NCBI RefSeq assembly: GCF_027596085.1
Contig: NC_072453.1
Location: 7,993,448-8,057,447 of the forward strand
DNA length: 64,000 nucleotides
Source: Anoplopoma fimbria
Lineage: Eukaryota; Chordata; Actinopteri; Perciformes; Anoplopomatidae
Direction: 5' to 3'
Shown here one piece after another: positions 26,379 to 39,700 of the stretch (positions within the stretch are counted from its first letter, which is position 1; the number at the start of each line of letters is the position of its first letter). A program made the translations under genes and the position numbers. Below the pieces are notes generated by a model. The model searched no databases. It had not been told where the DNA came from and saw nothing but the letters and a program-made list of their open reading frames with translations.

Positions 26379-26661
26379 TGTGTGCGTGTCTGTGTGTGTA
26401 AAAAGTGATACTTGTTTCCGTGAAAATTAGAGAGGAGATGTGCGATTCTAAAACAGAGTTACACTTTTCTAAAACGTTACGTTTTTTGATAAAAACCTGT
26501 GGAGGCCTATCCGGCTTCAAAGGAACAGTGTTGTTCTGTCTCGATGTGATGTGCTGGTTCCATTTTTACACTATGATCTGTAGCTTAAGCTTCTATTTTT
26601 ATCTTTTTAACCTTTTATCACTGCTCAATCAGTTTGGCATCCTGGATATATCCTTCATATA

Positions 26662-26804
26662 GACCCTTTTGTCTCTTTTTCTCTGCATTTGCATTTCTAA
26701 ATATTAGATTATATTAATTCTGGGAGTGCAGTTAGTGACAGTGTGGGCTCCATGGTTATGTAGCAATGACAGCTTGACGGAGGGGCGGGGCTTAGCAAAG
26801 GGTC
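26662..26804. mobile_element. Possible short inverted-repeat element
   Basis: GACCCTTT at the left and AAAGGGTC at the right bound about 143 bases containing a GGGGCGGGGCTTAGC segment. The inverted repeats are short, so chance cannot be excluded. Confidence 0.35.
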
Positions 26805-26931
26805 AATTTGGCCCTTGATACAATTACCCCAGGTCTCCCCTATATGTAACTATTATCTCTATTTCATTGTCATACATTTTTGTGTTTTATGTTCATATGA
26901 ATACTTTTGCATGCATATTTATGTGCACATA

Positions 26932-27158
26932 CAGTACCAGTCAAAAGTTTGGACACACCTTCACATTCAATGGTTTTTCTTTATTTTTATTATTTCCTAC
27001 ATTGTAGATTAATATTGAAGACATCCAAACTATGAAGGAACACATATGGAATTATGTGGTAAACAAACAAATGCTCAACAAACCAGAATATGTTTTATAT
27101 TTTACATTCTTCAAAGTAGTTGAATGAGAAGGTGTGTCCAAACTTTTGACTGCTACTG
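26932..27158. mobile_element. Tc1/mariner-like non-autonomous remnant
   Basis: The left end CAGTACCAGTCAAAAGTTTG and the right end, read in reverse complement (CAGTAGCAGTCAAAAGTTTG), match and continue inward through GGACACACCTTC. Each end is flanked by TA (26930-26931 and 27159-27160), the target site duplication of Tc1/mariner elements. At 227 bases it has no transposase and is an internally deleted copy. Confidence 0.9.
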
Positions 27159-27605
27159 TACATAGTAGTGAAATGTATATGCTTACCGTTGTTCTATTTC
27201 TGTGTCAGTATGTTCTAGTAAGTATGACCTGAAAAAACTGAGTCAAATTCCTTGTATGCATAAGTAAATCAGCTATTCTTTCAAAGCTCATGAGATCCAC
27301 ACTGCCCCCGTGTGTTGACTTTTTCTCTCCGGTGTCTCAGAGAGTCTCTCCGGGCTGCAGCTGGATTCTGAACCGCTTCACCTGGAGCTTCCACCGGGAC
27401 ACACCGACGCTCTCTACCGGGGCTGATTCCCCCTGAAGCCCCCTTTAGTTAGTCACAGAGAGAGAGAGAGAGAGAGAAGAAGCTGGACATCCCCTCCTCT
27501 CATGACTTCACACTGTTTTATAATCGGTGGAGGATCTGGCTGATCCCTCCTCAACTCCTGTGATCAAAACTAACTTTACCTGTGAACCGGAGCAGCTTCT
27601 TCAAC

Positions 27606-27641
27606 ATGGCTTCTTCCGCCACAGGTGAACCCGAGGAACAG
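27606..27641 (+). CDS. Candidate first coding exon of an unidentified gene
   Basis: An ATG in a good context (caacATGG) opens a 12-codon frame, MASSATGEPEEQ, ending at CAG followed by GTAAGC, a strong donor. A second donor (ACAG then GTGAAC) lies 17 bases earlier, so two exon ends in different phases are possible. The upstream 27320-27605 stretch is GC-richer than the surroundings, includes a (GA)n run at about 27459-27479 and looks like a 5' UTR/promoter. I could not identify the protein or find a second exon. It may share a gene with the exon at 43035. Confidence 0.45.
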
Positions 27642-30501
27642 GTAAGCTTCTCTCTCTGAATGTGACAGTTTTTCCATGTTAATGTCAGGATTGACCTCCT
27701 GGATTGGTTTGTTTAGGTTGTGAATTAAAATGTTGGAGGAGCGTGTTTGTTTCCTCCAAGTTCCTGACTTCAAGTTGTTGTTTTTTCCTCTTGCGGGGAA
27801 AAACGGAGAAATAGTATTTCCAAGTATTTCATTGTAACTTTATCAGCAGTATCATCTATGAGCCGCTTTTACTTTGCCATGCAAATAGTGCAATCCTCTA
27901 TCTGCAACGGAAGACTGGCTGTGTTCCCACTGAGTGGTATTAACGTTTAATGTTAGAGATTCAGTCAACTTTCACTTGCTGATATGACTCCAGAATGAGT
28001 CTGCAGATATCTGTTGTATATGTGAATTTTCAATAATACTTTCTTCATTGCAGCTAGTTGTTTTCATTCATTTCTATACTATGATTTGTTGAAACTTGAG
28101 CTGCATAATCCATAAATTCTGCATTAAAGTAACACCATTGGTGCCTGGCCTTCAGAGGTTAAGAATAGCAGTTTGACACAAATCGATGAATTAATCTGCA
28201 CGATTTGAATACATTCCTTTTTTAAAACAGAAACAGAACATATACTATATTTTAGCTGTGTGTTTGTATAACAATTATAGGCTGCAATTGATTAGTTTCC
28301 ATTCTATGCTGTATGGTATTTAAAATCGAAAAGCAAACTGAAAGTTGCATCAGATGTGTGATACATGGCCATTCACTGGCATTCACAGATGATTGGTTGA
28401 TTTATTGATAAATCAATGCAGGCAAAACAAATTTGATTAATCCCTGAAGTCATTTTTAGTCAAAAATGACCAATTATTTCTGGTTACACCTTCTCAAATG
28501 TGGATGTCTTGGCGTTCCATTATAGTAAATTATTTGGGTTTTTGAGAGTTGGTTGAACAAAACAAGAAACATAAAAAATTTAACTTGACCTCTGGGAAAT
28601 TGTGTAGTCCATTTTTAACAATGTTATGGACATTGACATTGATAATAACATTATTATAAATTATTTAATCATTATAGATTATTTATTAAAAACAAAAAAT
28701 CACCAGAAGTTGCAATTTAAAACATCAGCATTACATTTTCTCACCGCAATTTTCATATTGTACAGAAATGAATGAAAAACAATGGCTGCCTCAACCTGTA
28801 AAATACGTCCACATTTTCAAAACACAGTAAGTGTCGCTTGCATATAGATGAGTTTAGATTTAAAGTATATGTGATTTGTAGTAAATGGGCTAAAACATTC
28901 AGAACCATTTTTTATAGTGGTTCAATTACTTCATATATGTTTTATGTTATGTCTTATTTGAACGATATATCAGTGAAAGTATGTGATAAGACTCTTTCTC
29001 TCTTATTTTCTTGTCTTACCTTTCCCAGAACTTTAATAATTACCCAAAATATTTGTTAGCTTGCAGTTTTTGCACACAAAAAAAAGTCAGCGTCAGCAGA
29101 ACCACTTGTAGTTTTGTCTATTCATCACTCTTAAAGCCAAAACACTGTCTAGTTAAAGTCATAGTTGGCTGCATCTTCCTGAGAATTTATACCTTGTGTT
29201 TTATAATCTGTGTTGGTTTATGAGAAGGGGAGAGCTTTGATATCTATGATTTTACAGATAATTAAATCAAACCTTGAAAAGGACGATTAAGAAGATCTGA
29301 GACTCAAAAGACATCAAACTAGTTAGCACTTGACGCTGAAAATAAGATGTTCCGCATTCTGATTTGGCACTGATTAATTTCCACACCATTTACCATAAAG
29401 CATAAACAATATACCGATGTTTATGCACGACTTTAGCAGATAATATACAAGAAAATAACATGTGCACTGACTGACATAAATCAAGCAACCTCATAAGATA
29501 TTTGCCATCTTTCAAATCTGAACATGAATAGTTTGTGTTGTCATCTCTCCAGTGTCAATGTAGTGAAAGGTAAAAACACAGAGTTGATTTAATGTGTTGG
29601 GTGGAGACTTCATGAGGGGAATCTTCCTGGAGCTCAGTGGGAGTGGTGAAATGAAACTGGTAAATGCTTGGCAGGGCTCAAACAATGACCTGTTACCAGC
29701 ATTAAGGGGGCTTGGAGCGTTTTTTCTTCCCATTGTCTCTGAGTCTTTTGTTTACTTGTAACATGAGGGGGCACTTTTCAGTGAAAATCCTGTTTTTACA
29801 TTCATAAAATATATTTAAATACTTAGTGTTTTTTAAAAGCTGGAATAGGCTGTGAACTCATATGTCCCTTTAGAAACAATAGGTTTGTATGGTGATTTCT
29901 TTTAGCCATACTGTCAGTTGATCTGCTTGTTTTTCAGCCTGTCTGTCTGTGGGTTTCTTTCCATCCGTCCATTAATGTTTGACCACAGATTGCGATGGGA
30001 AATGGGAGGTTTCTCAGTGGTGGTAGTAATAACTGGCTGTTGTCAGGACGCCGTGAGTGTGCAGCAGGTTTTATTGTGGCAGAGCAAACACGGCGAGGCT
30101 CCTCCTATGTCCTGTTTCAAAAAAGCAAATGGACAACACAGGGATTTCACTCCACCTGGCGCCTGGACGCTCTGATAGGATGAAGTGACAAAGTGTTTTA
30201 TAAAAGAGTTTGGAATGAATAATGAAGGGAATTTATCTAATATTTTATAATTAAAGTGCAAATGGGAGCTTTCTTAAAGCAGATATGTGTGCCATTGGTT
30301 AGATATCATTAAATATCTTTCTTTATTGGTGTTGAATTCATGTCTATAGTTTTGAGAGTGTAGAGTGTAGACAGCTAGGGTAAATAAGTAGAATTAAACA
30401 ACTAAATATTTCATCCACACACTCTAACCCTTGTCACAGCCTAGAAAAGCACATTGCTATCAGCTGATGAGTGACAACTTTTTTTGGTTTATTTGCTGTC
30501 A

Positions 30502-30607
30502 CCAGTGTAGCATTGAAGCACGGTGGAATCAACAAGCTAGCTGGCTAACTTGTGGACAGCTGGGTAGTATAGCTAGCTCATTCCACCATGCTTTAACGCC
30601 ACACTGG
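30502..30607. other. Imperfect inverted repeat, 28-base arms
   Basis: Arms 30502-30529 and 30580-30607 are complementary at 24 of 28 positions around a 50-base loop. In a minus-strand transcript three of the four mismatches become G-U pairs, so 27 of 28 positions could pair. The loop contains GCTAGC-type palindromic motifs. It could be a remnant of an inverted-repeat element or an RNA hairpin. Confidence 0.6.
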
Positions 30608-32048
30608 ATACATAAAATTAGCGCCGGGCCTAATGGTCCCACTGCTCCGGAGAAGGACAAGGACGAGCTATCTAGCTTTATTTCACCTTTAATTACCAAT
30701 TTGTGCATACAAATGATGACAAATTGGACAAACAATCAAATAGAAAGGCAACAACAGCTGTCATTGGTTCACAAAACATAGAAAGGACACATGGGACAAG
30801 GGGACAGCATGTGAAAATAAATAAATTAGATAAATAATTAAAAAAAAGGTAGTAAATAAAGAAGAAATGAATAATAAGAAAAGTAGATGGCAAAAAGAAA
30901 AGTGAGAGGAAGTAGAAATAAATTAGGTGTTGTGATGTGTTTGGATTTGGATGCATTTCATGCAAACTTTGCAGGATGGGTTTGGTTTAATGTCGTTAAC
31001 TCTTCCTGTTCATACAAACACACTCACACTCGTGCTAGCTAGCTAACTAGCATCAGTCTCTGGAGTTACTTCCACTCTCTTCCCGGCGAGCTGCCACAAC
31101 ACTTTACAGACAAGAAACACACAATATCCCGCTTTAATCCAGGTTCTCAAGAAAGTTTCTGGATCAAATTAGTTCAAAGGGGGTCCATTTAGGTCAACAA
31201 ACTTGTCTCTGGTTGTCTGTCTCATTTACGGCAGAAAATCTTTTCTAACACTCACAATTTATACTTGTGAATAAAGGTTTTAATTCAAAGTAAGCTTTTA
31301 AAAGACATTTTTAGTGAGAATTGCAGGTGACAAATTATTGTTTTATGAAAATAGAGACCACCCCAATTTAGGAAAATTGAGGCTTTCAGGGGGTGAATCA
31401 AGGACCCGAATTTATCACACCTTTTACAGCCCCATAGACTTGTGTTGTCCCCATAGCAACGAACAACAATCGCCATTTTCTTTTGTACTTGTCAAACGAC
31501 CACGTCAAACATTTCAATGTCAAAGTTCTGCTCCTATTTTATTTCTACATGTGTTTTGCATCTCTATTACTAAGCTTGGCAATAAACAATATGTGCACAT
31601 GGTGAATCCTGTAAAATATTGATTAATAACAACGATGAAAGGTCACGAGAACACAAAAGGTTAGCCTAGTCGGTGTAATCATTCAAGCTTTTTTTTTGTA
31701 TGAATTTATACTACATAAGCCTTTTTTCATAGCCCCTCTCATTGTAATGGGAAAAGTCCAGTTCAGCTGAGTCAGCATGTTGCATGGCGGTGCAAGTGAG
31801 CTTACTGATTCACCCACAGTGGCCCTCAGTGCAGAGGATTGTAATGGAATGAACAAACATGACCTCAGTTGTGGTGAGGTGATGTCAAGTCACAGAGTCT
31901 AGTGTTTGTTTGTGGAGAGGATGGAGCTGTTATTTGGTAAAAACCACATCGGAGGTGTGAGAGCCGAATGCATATATAGTTACATCTCATACTGTGGTGG
32001 CTTGGATATATATGTTGGGTTAGTAGCATTATCATGTTTTTGTAGTGT

Positions 32049-32052
<4 letters not shown>

Positions 32053-32128
<76 letters not shown>
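32053..32128. repeat. (GT)38 microsatellite
   Basis: A pure GT run. Confidence 0.95.
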
Positions 32129-32130
<2 letters not shown>

Positions 32131-32474
32131 CCTGTGACTAGCTGAGCCAGATACACAGTCGGCCGTGGGGAGACAGACCAGCGCTTGTGATGACTGAATG
32201 GTAGCTATTGATAAGGAGTCACAGATACAAGGAAAGACGCTAGTATATAAAGTGTCTATTTACTAATCTGTCCATTTGCAGACTTTTTTTCTTATGCACT
32301 TAACTGTCAAATTGCTGAAGAACTGGAAGAAAAGCAGATCAGCTATGTATTGAGTGTTGAGGCTCATGCATTTTGTATTGTAAGCACCTTCATAAATGAC
32401 TGTTATTTATCATTAAGTTGTTTTCCCTTTTACGCTGACATGACAAATGTAATTGCTGCCTAGATATCTAGAAA

Positions 32475-32519
32475 AGCGCTATATAAAATTAAAGTATTAT
32501 TATTATTATTATTATTATA
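32475..32519 (+). repeat. Retroposon-like tail ending in (ATT)n
   Basis: The sequence aaaagcgctatataaaatta followed by (ATT)n matches the 3' tail shape of several fish SINE/LINE families and shares its AAAAGCGCTATA core with the SINE at 61511-61816. Only the tail is recognisable. A looser relative occurs at about 54330-54390. Confidence 0.5.
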
Positions 32520-34180
32520 GATATGGTCAGAGACAAAAAAAAAAGTACTTGTTGGAAGATTCAAAGTGTCGGATTTTGTCACCAGAGGTAGAGGTTTGCA
32601 TCCTGAGGTCATCTGTGGTCCGGCTTCGGCTGCTAGCTGGTTAGCTCAGCCGTCGCCATGTTGAGAGCCGTTTGGAGGCAATCCCTCAATCATATTCTCT
32701 GAATTTGTAATTTAGCACCTTTAATAAGTCACTGCATATTCAAGTCACTGCAGACTTTATCAGGTGATCTTTTTCAAACCTTAACCAAAGTGCATTTGTT
32801 GTGTAAACATAACCATAAAAAAGGTTTAATAATTCTGTATGAGCAGATGTAATATTGCAAGATCAGATATTTTTACTGGAAAACAACTGAAATATATTTT
32901 CGGTGCACAGGCATTTCACTGGAACTTTCTGTATCATACATTTTTGTTAATTTACAACATTTCCTCATTATGAAAAAATGTAGTCAGGTCAGTGAAACAT
33001 TTCCCCCAAACATATTTGTTTTATCCGTACAAGTGATTTCCTGTAGACGTTTGATTTTAACACTCTCCTGTGCAAAGTGTGACTAGACATCTAAACAAAT
33101 ACTCTCATCAAGCTGCATCTGCAACTGAAGTGTGACATCTGAGAAGTCAAAACTTATTTTGGGGCACTTTATGTTAATTCAGATGAACTGCAGCTGGACT
33201 AATAAACATGCATAGTCTTAATAAATAGCAGCTTAAAACACATTTACACATTTGTTCTTCTGGTGTAATGAGAAAATATGGGTTTGACTGTTCTGATGAA
33301 TCATTTCAAATAAATCGAAACCGTGTCATTACACCACTACAAATGTTGACATGTTATGAAAGTGCTGATAAAAATCAGACAGTAATGATTAACCCGGTTT
33401 ATTCCATTTGTTGGCGGCACAAAATCCAGACTTTAGCTTAAACATTGACAAAATTAGGGAAGGTTTGCACTTCAAACAAATCATGTTTTTATACATTGAC
33501 CATTTAAGAGTTCAGTTAATTTAAAAAGGTAAACATCTGCATTTTGCATTAATTTAACTCCCTTCTAACTAATAACATGCTGTAGTGAGCCTAAAACAGA
33601 TATCCTAACCTTTAAGTGTGTTTTATATGTAAACCTCTAAACTGTGTTTTGACTTTATGATGCCAAAGGTCAAAAAGACAATAGAATGTAGGACCAGTAA
33701 TCATGTTTGTGTAGGCAAAGCTCCAGGTGGGTCAGCTGATACGGTTTGGTTATGATGGTGCAATTTGGATGCTAAAAAAGTGCTTTCATTTTGTAGGATC
33801 AAAGAAAAATAGGACTTTTTTTCTCAAGAGTATAAAATGATGCTGAAGCAACATTTTAAGAAATAAACGCTGTATTTAAGATATTTTTTAAAAGAGCAGG
33901 CTCTGGTTTTAAAAGGAGACTTCTTGGTTCAGAATGAATCTTATACTAGATGGAAATGACACTATGGGTTAGCAGCACCACGATTGACAAAAGAACATCT
34001 GCACATTGAAAGACGGATCAATGAATGAATGAGAACCAGTGTGTAAAGCAGTGATGACTGAGAATCATAGAATCATAGGGTCGTAGCACCGACTGACACC
34101 AGGGTGTTCACATTATGAGGAGGTGTATTCTGTGCTTCTGTTATATCTTTATGAATGGGTCAATATGAATGGTCGACGTT

Positions 34181-34268
34181 GGAGTTTGGTCCTCGGAAAC
34201 ACTACCACTTTTGTCCACAGGGACCGCCAAAATCCACACGGAATGAAAATTCCTTGTAGTAGCTTTAA
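34181..34268 (-). repeat. Short dispersed repeat, copy A
   Basis: In reverse complement this reads through ctactacaaggaa, gattttggcggt and ggtagtgtttccgagg. It matches the copy at 35983-36074 in opposite orientation, with small differences. Confidence 0.65.
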
Positions 34269-35394
34269 GTCAAATTAGAAATGTCATCATACAAGTACAA
34301 ATTGTGTTTATTAGTTCAAAGATTGCAGAGGTTAAACTAGAATAATTATGAGTACATGATATATTTTTGTAATCTGAACTACTATCACAGCCACTGAAGG
34401 GGTTGAGGTGAGGTTTGATAGGATTAGATCTACATAAATAATTTATTTGTGGAAGCCAACATTCTGATTCCACTGTTTATTGCCATTTTCCCACCTTCTA
34501 CAGTTCTAATTTTCTTCAGTTTTATTAGGATGCATGAAATGTTTATATTTGCTGCATCAGCAGAGCATCATGAGCTGATATGTCATGCAAAAAAGGAAAC
34601 TGTGTTTGTAAAAGTTTGTATTTGCAACATTTTTAATTATATCTGACAAACGTTCTCAGGTCAAGTTTAAGAGCTTTGTTTATGTGATTTTATTTGTGGT
34701 TATTGATGAAATTTAATTAAATCAATTATATTTACAACTGTTTCTGTCTTTTTGGGCAGTAAAGTTAATCCTTCATGTCTTTTTCACAAAATGGGCTCAA
34801 AAAATCAGTATTAGACTCACAATATATTTAATACATTTTAGTTTGGTGTGAAAACCCTGTTATATGCTGTATTTATATGGTGTTTTGTCGTTAGAAAAAT
34901 AAGGTTAATATCTGACTTAAAACATCTTTGTTACCCACCACTAATGGGTGGACATTACACAACATTTAATGTTTAACCAATGATTCGAAAGTGCCAAATT
35001 AAACATCAACACTGAAATCATAAAGGCGGCAGTTGCTTCCAAAGCTGTTCAATAAACTGATCTTATCAGGGTCATGAAGATGGTTCAATCATCACTTATT
35101 TTTCTCGTGTAGTCGTCTTGATGTCTCAGCTGTCGGGGTGGGGGCAGAGAAAGAAGCTCGCTGGTAGAAAAGTGAGTCAGGATCCAACTTTCCAGCTCTG
35201 CTCCTGTCACCGAGCGGCTCTCTGTGGTTGGCGATGAGACCATGTTAGGCGTGGAACCGGGTCCTTTTAGCCGCCATTAGCATTGTGTGAGTGCTCCGGT
35301 CCTGAGAGACAAAGACGGATTGTAAATCACGGGAGGTTGGAAAGTCCATCTCTTTGTGACTGGTGTTTGTGTGTCTGCTCTTTCTCAATAGTCG

Positions 35395-35513
<119 letters not shown>

Positions 35514-35982
35514 TTCCTTCTCTTCTTTGTAAATGAGCCTCTCTGACTTTATGAGGGTTAGTTAAACTTTTTCATCTGACACTTAACTTGTGTTTATCTG
35601 GGGGTGTTGCAGGAAAACACTCATCTGATTGGTCGGTTAAAAGTGATAAAACTCCACTCATGGTTTTCCCAGGTGGACACGTTAGAATATATTTGTCCTT
35701 TTTCTTTATTTCTCCTAAATTTGAATGTTCAATATCTAGATGCACTGCAGAAGTTCATGCCATCCCTTCCTTTATAGTTAGTGTTAGTATATTTAGCAGT
35801 ATTAGTTAGAGCTTTAAATCAAAACCTCATTTTCAGCGTGTCTTTCTGTAGAATCACAAGATTGTTTAGTTTTGGGTTGAAGCTCCTCGGCGCCAGACCA
35901 ATCTGAATTAATACAGTTGTGTCTTTATTTCAGGCTCTCAACATATTATATTTTATCTAAATCTGTAAAGTAATTTAAGACG

Positions 35983-36074
35983 TTAAAGTTACTACAAGGA
36001 ACCTTCATTTTCCGTTGATTTTGGTGGTTCCCATGGAGAAATAATCGGTAGTGTTTCCGAGAACCACACTCCCT
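35983..36074 (+). repeat. Short dispersed repeat, copy B
   Basis: Contains ttactacaagga, gattttggtggt and ggtagtgtttccgag. It is the opposite-strand partner of 34181-34268. Confidence 0.65.
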
Positions 36075-38935
36075 TTTGAAAACCTCTCATTTTACTGCAG
36101 CAGGTGTCTGGCAGTCTGCTACACTCAGTCCTGGTTCTGGTCCTCGCTCGGGCCCAGCAATCAGCTTCGGTCTGGAAATAGCCAGTCTTCTCTCTGATGG
36201 TCTCGTTTACTTATGAAGGTCATTTAGAGGATCAGGATTAAACTGAGACTGTTTCATAACCAGTTAAAAGTAACTTTATCCTAATTATCAAATAAATGTT
36301 GTGAAGTAAAAAGTCATCTCCCTTTGATTGTAGTGTAGTAGAAGTTTAAAATAGCGTAATAATGTAAATACTCAAAGTAAAATTACCTTTAAATTGTATT
36401 GATTGTGACATGAAGCTTACTTTCCAGAGCTCTGATTGGTTCTCCAAACCAGAATTCTCATGTTGTTGTCATGGTGAACTCACATTTTGTTTGTTTCCAT
36501 GGGGATTCATCTATCACCACTCAGACTCATTTCCTCCTGGTTGGTCAGCAACACGATTATAACCATAGATATCATTAATATGCAGAATGCCTCACTGATA
36601 GTTAGCATGTGTTACAGTTTGGTTACATATTTGGATATTGGAGTTTTTCTGAATTACAGGGTGAAGCTGCCGTTTTCTTTGAGAGAAACAGGAGGAGAGA
36701 GGGGGGGGGGGGAGGTTAAGTGGCAAGATGACAGGATCAAATTTGATACATGGGAAGAGAAACACAGATTACAGGAAAGACAGATACAGAATTTGTTTTT
36801 CTTGGCGTCGTTTACATGAGACAGTGATCTTATCAGGTGGCTGTGGTCAGATTGACATTCCTAGATTTCAGGAAAACCAGAGAAAATGAAATATAAATTG
36901 TTTCTTTTCCATGTTATCTTTTATACACTGTTAAAATCCTGCAAATCCAGACCTATAACTGCCACAGTATTTGTTTTATTGTGCTACTTTGTCTAATTTT
37001 ATTGCTGTGGAGTTTAAAATCTACGTTCACAACCCACAACAAGTTCACACCTGTACTTTGGGGTTTTAGCATTTTTGAGAAACGATAAGATACTGAAGAA
37101 GGCCTCCGCTGTTCATGTGGAAGGGAAAGTATCTAACATCACACAATGGAGATTTGCAGGATAACAAGAGTTCAAGTTTGGTCGTCTTCCTTCGTATCCC
37201 AGCAAGCAGCTCATTAGCTCACATCAGCATCTATGTCACTGCAAACCCGCGGCTAGTTTTCTCTCTCGGAAAAACACTCACGAAACAAAATCACAGGCTT
37301 CAGTGCAGAACCACACCTCTCTGACACACACACGCACACACACGAACAAACAACCCTCCAGAATTAACACAAACATGAAGTACTGCAGGTCAGTGGCGTT
37401 TGTCAGATAGTCGACACCAACTGAAACGGTGAAACAAACACTTTCACACTAAAGAAATCAACAAAAATGAAGATGTTAGTTTGAGATTTGGAAGCTTTAT
37501 CCTCTATCAGAGTTTGTCTTCTACTTGCAGTGATATGGGAGTGTTTGGCATTGATGACACCATCTCAGACAGGCAGACACAAGTCCATGTTGGTCCCGTC
37601 AAACACTTTGGATTCAACACAATACTCCCACGTGGCAAATAAGATGATTGATTTATTGTAAAGTCAGATGGCGAGGAAAAAAAGCGATCAGTTCAATCTC
37701 AAGAATGTATTGGCTTCTAGTTGCTTCACCTCTTTTTGCTCAACTTAATTTAATTAAATTACGCAACTTAAGATGGGTACGTACAAGCAGGCTCTTCCAG
37801 ACTAGTTTGCAAACCAGTTTTGATCCAGTATGCAACCATGTTGTGGAAACTTGAACTGTAGACTTATAATACTACAATAATATTCCAACTGAAATCTACC
37901 CATACTGTTAATATCCACTTGAAGTTACTATTTTAAGTGCTTTCCTGTGTTATTTGTAGCTTTTAGCTTTTCACTCTAATATATTCCAAAATGTCTGCAG
38001 CCTGGATTCAACACCAGTCAGTCAGACTTCATGCAGATCTGAGGCCTGTGGGCTCTTCATTCAGGTTTCAGGAGAACTGTCCCAGTCTATGATGCAGCAG
38101 GATAAAGAAACACATTCAGAATTTATACAGTAAATACAATTTATAAATAGGAGATATTTGGTTTGGGTGTCCTCCCCAAAGGATTTTGACTGAAAACTAT
38201 GGAATTTTACATTATTTTGGTCCATTATTATTTTATTTACACCAAAAAAAAGTGAAAGTCTAACTTTTTTTATTCTACACATATCACAGCCTTTGTCTGA
38301 ACATTGAATCCCCCTGGAAATGTTTACCCTGTAAAATCATATTCTATAAATAGCAGATTCAGATAACTTTAAAGTAATGGTTCATTAATTATATTTGTTC
38401 TAAACCCCATATAACGTGATATGACATCTTGCAAATGTGTAAAAAAGAAAAGAAGTGAATCAGTAAACTTACATCACCTAATATGAATCAATTTATTGTA
38501 TTTTATTGTAATGAAACTACTTGTTTTTACTGTCAAGATCCGTAAGTTTTATGGTGGAGTGAAGGTGTATAATGTTTGGTGGCATAATGAAGCTCATGCT
38601 GAGTTTACACACATAGAAATATGATGAAAAAGAATAAGAGACATGTCCAAAATGTTGCATATCTTTATCACATTCATCCTTAAAAAACAATTAATAGCTT
38701 TTTTGTGTTTTGACAAAATACTGAGATGTGGTTAAAGGCTTTATAAAAGCTTGAGTTATTATTATTATGTTATTATTAAACTGCTGCTTATAAAGTTTTA
38801 TTGTTATTTTTAATTTCCAGTGGAATGAAATTTGAACAATCAATGATTATTTGAATATTTTCAGAATAAATCCCCAGTCACTGGTGAACTAACCGTGTGT
38901 CTCCTCGCCATTCGAGTTAAAGCCACTTACTGTAC

Positions 38936-38937
<2 letters not shown>

Positions 38938-38975
<38 letters not shown>
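38938..38975. repeat. (CA)n microsatellite
   Basis: A pure CA run of about 19 units. Confidence 0.9.
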
Positions 38976-38977
<2 letters not shown>

Positions 38978-39435
38978 TGACTGTCAAATACTTCTGTGGT
39001 CAAAGTTCACACCCTCTCTGACAAAAAAACCCACAATCAAGCACACGAGAACTTTACTGTTTTGTCCGCTTCAAACTCTCACGTGACCACCGCCGCCGCC
39101 GCCGTCGTGATGAGGAATGTAACATGCAAATCTCACAGTATAAACATGCAGCTAAAAATAGACCTCCGTCTTCACTCTCTCTCTCTGATCCTTCCCATCT
39201 GTGTCTCTCCTCCCTCATTCTGTGAAGTCACATGAACCATGACCGAAAAGAAAACTCTCTATTATCTCTTTCTATCCCATATCTGAACGTTTCCATGATC
39301 ATTTAAATACTTCATATATCTCATCACGCCTGAGCTGATTGTTTTGGTCCCATTATTGCTCATCAAACCTCTATCTCCCCAAACCGCTGCTTCTCTTTGC
39401 TCCGGCGTACGGTTATGGAGTTATAAAGCCGCTCC

Positions 39436-39471
39436 CTCTTTCAGTCGGCCTTTAATGGCCGACTGAAAGAG
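39436..39471. other. GC-rich perfect hairpin, 15-base stem
   Basis: CTCTTTCAGTCGGCC and GGCCGACTGAAAGAG pair perfectly around TTTAAT. The stem is far more GC-rich than its surroundings and has no sequence break. It could be a structured RNA, a binding-site palindrome or the core of a transposon end. Confidence 0.7.
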
Positions 39472-39539
39472 CATATTAGCTATAAAAGTATTGTGTTACC
39501 TCTGGGTGCATGGATGTAACCGGTTTGGAGGCATATGAT

Positions 39540-39700
<161 letters not shown>

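Larger units (their letters stand above)
24864..27300. other. Intergenic region after acsl5
   Basis: AT-rich sequence with no assembled gene. It contains a long (TA)n run at 26308-26375, a possible small inverted-repeat element at 26662-26804 (ends GACCCTTT and AAAGGGTC) and a Tc1-type remnant at 26932-27158. I do not see zdhhc6, which I recall as the next gene after ACSL5 in mammals. Confidence 0.5.

Noticed and set aside
27606..27641. Naming the exon vti1a or tcf7l2 from mammalian gene order
   Set aside because: The encoded residues do not resemble the N-termini of those proteins as I know them.
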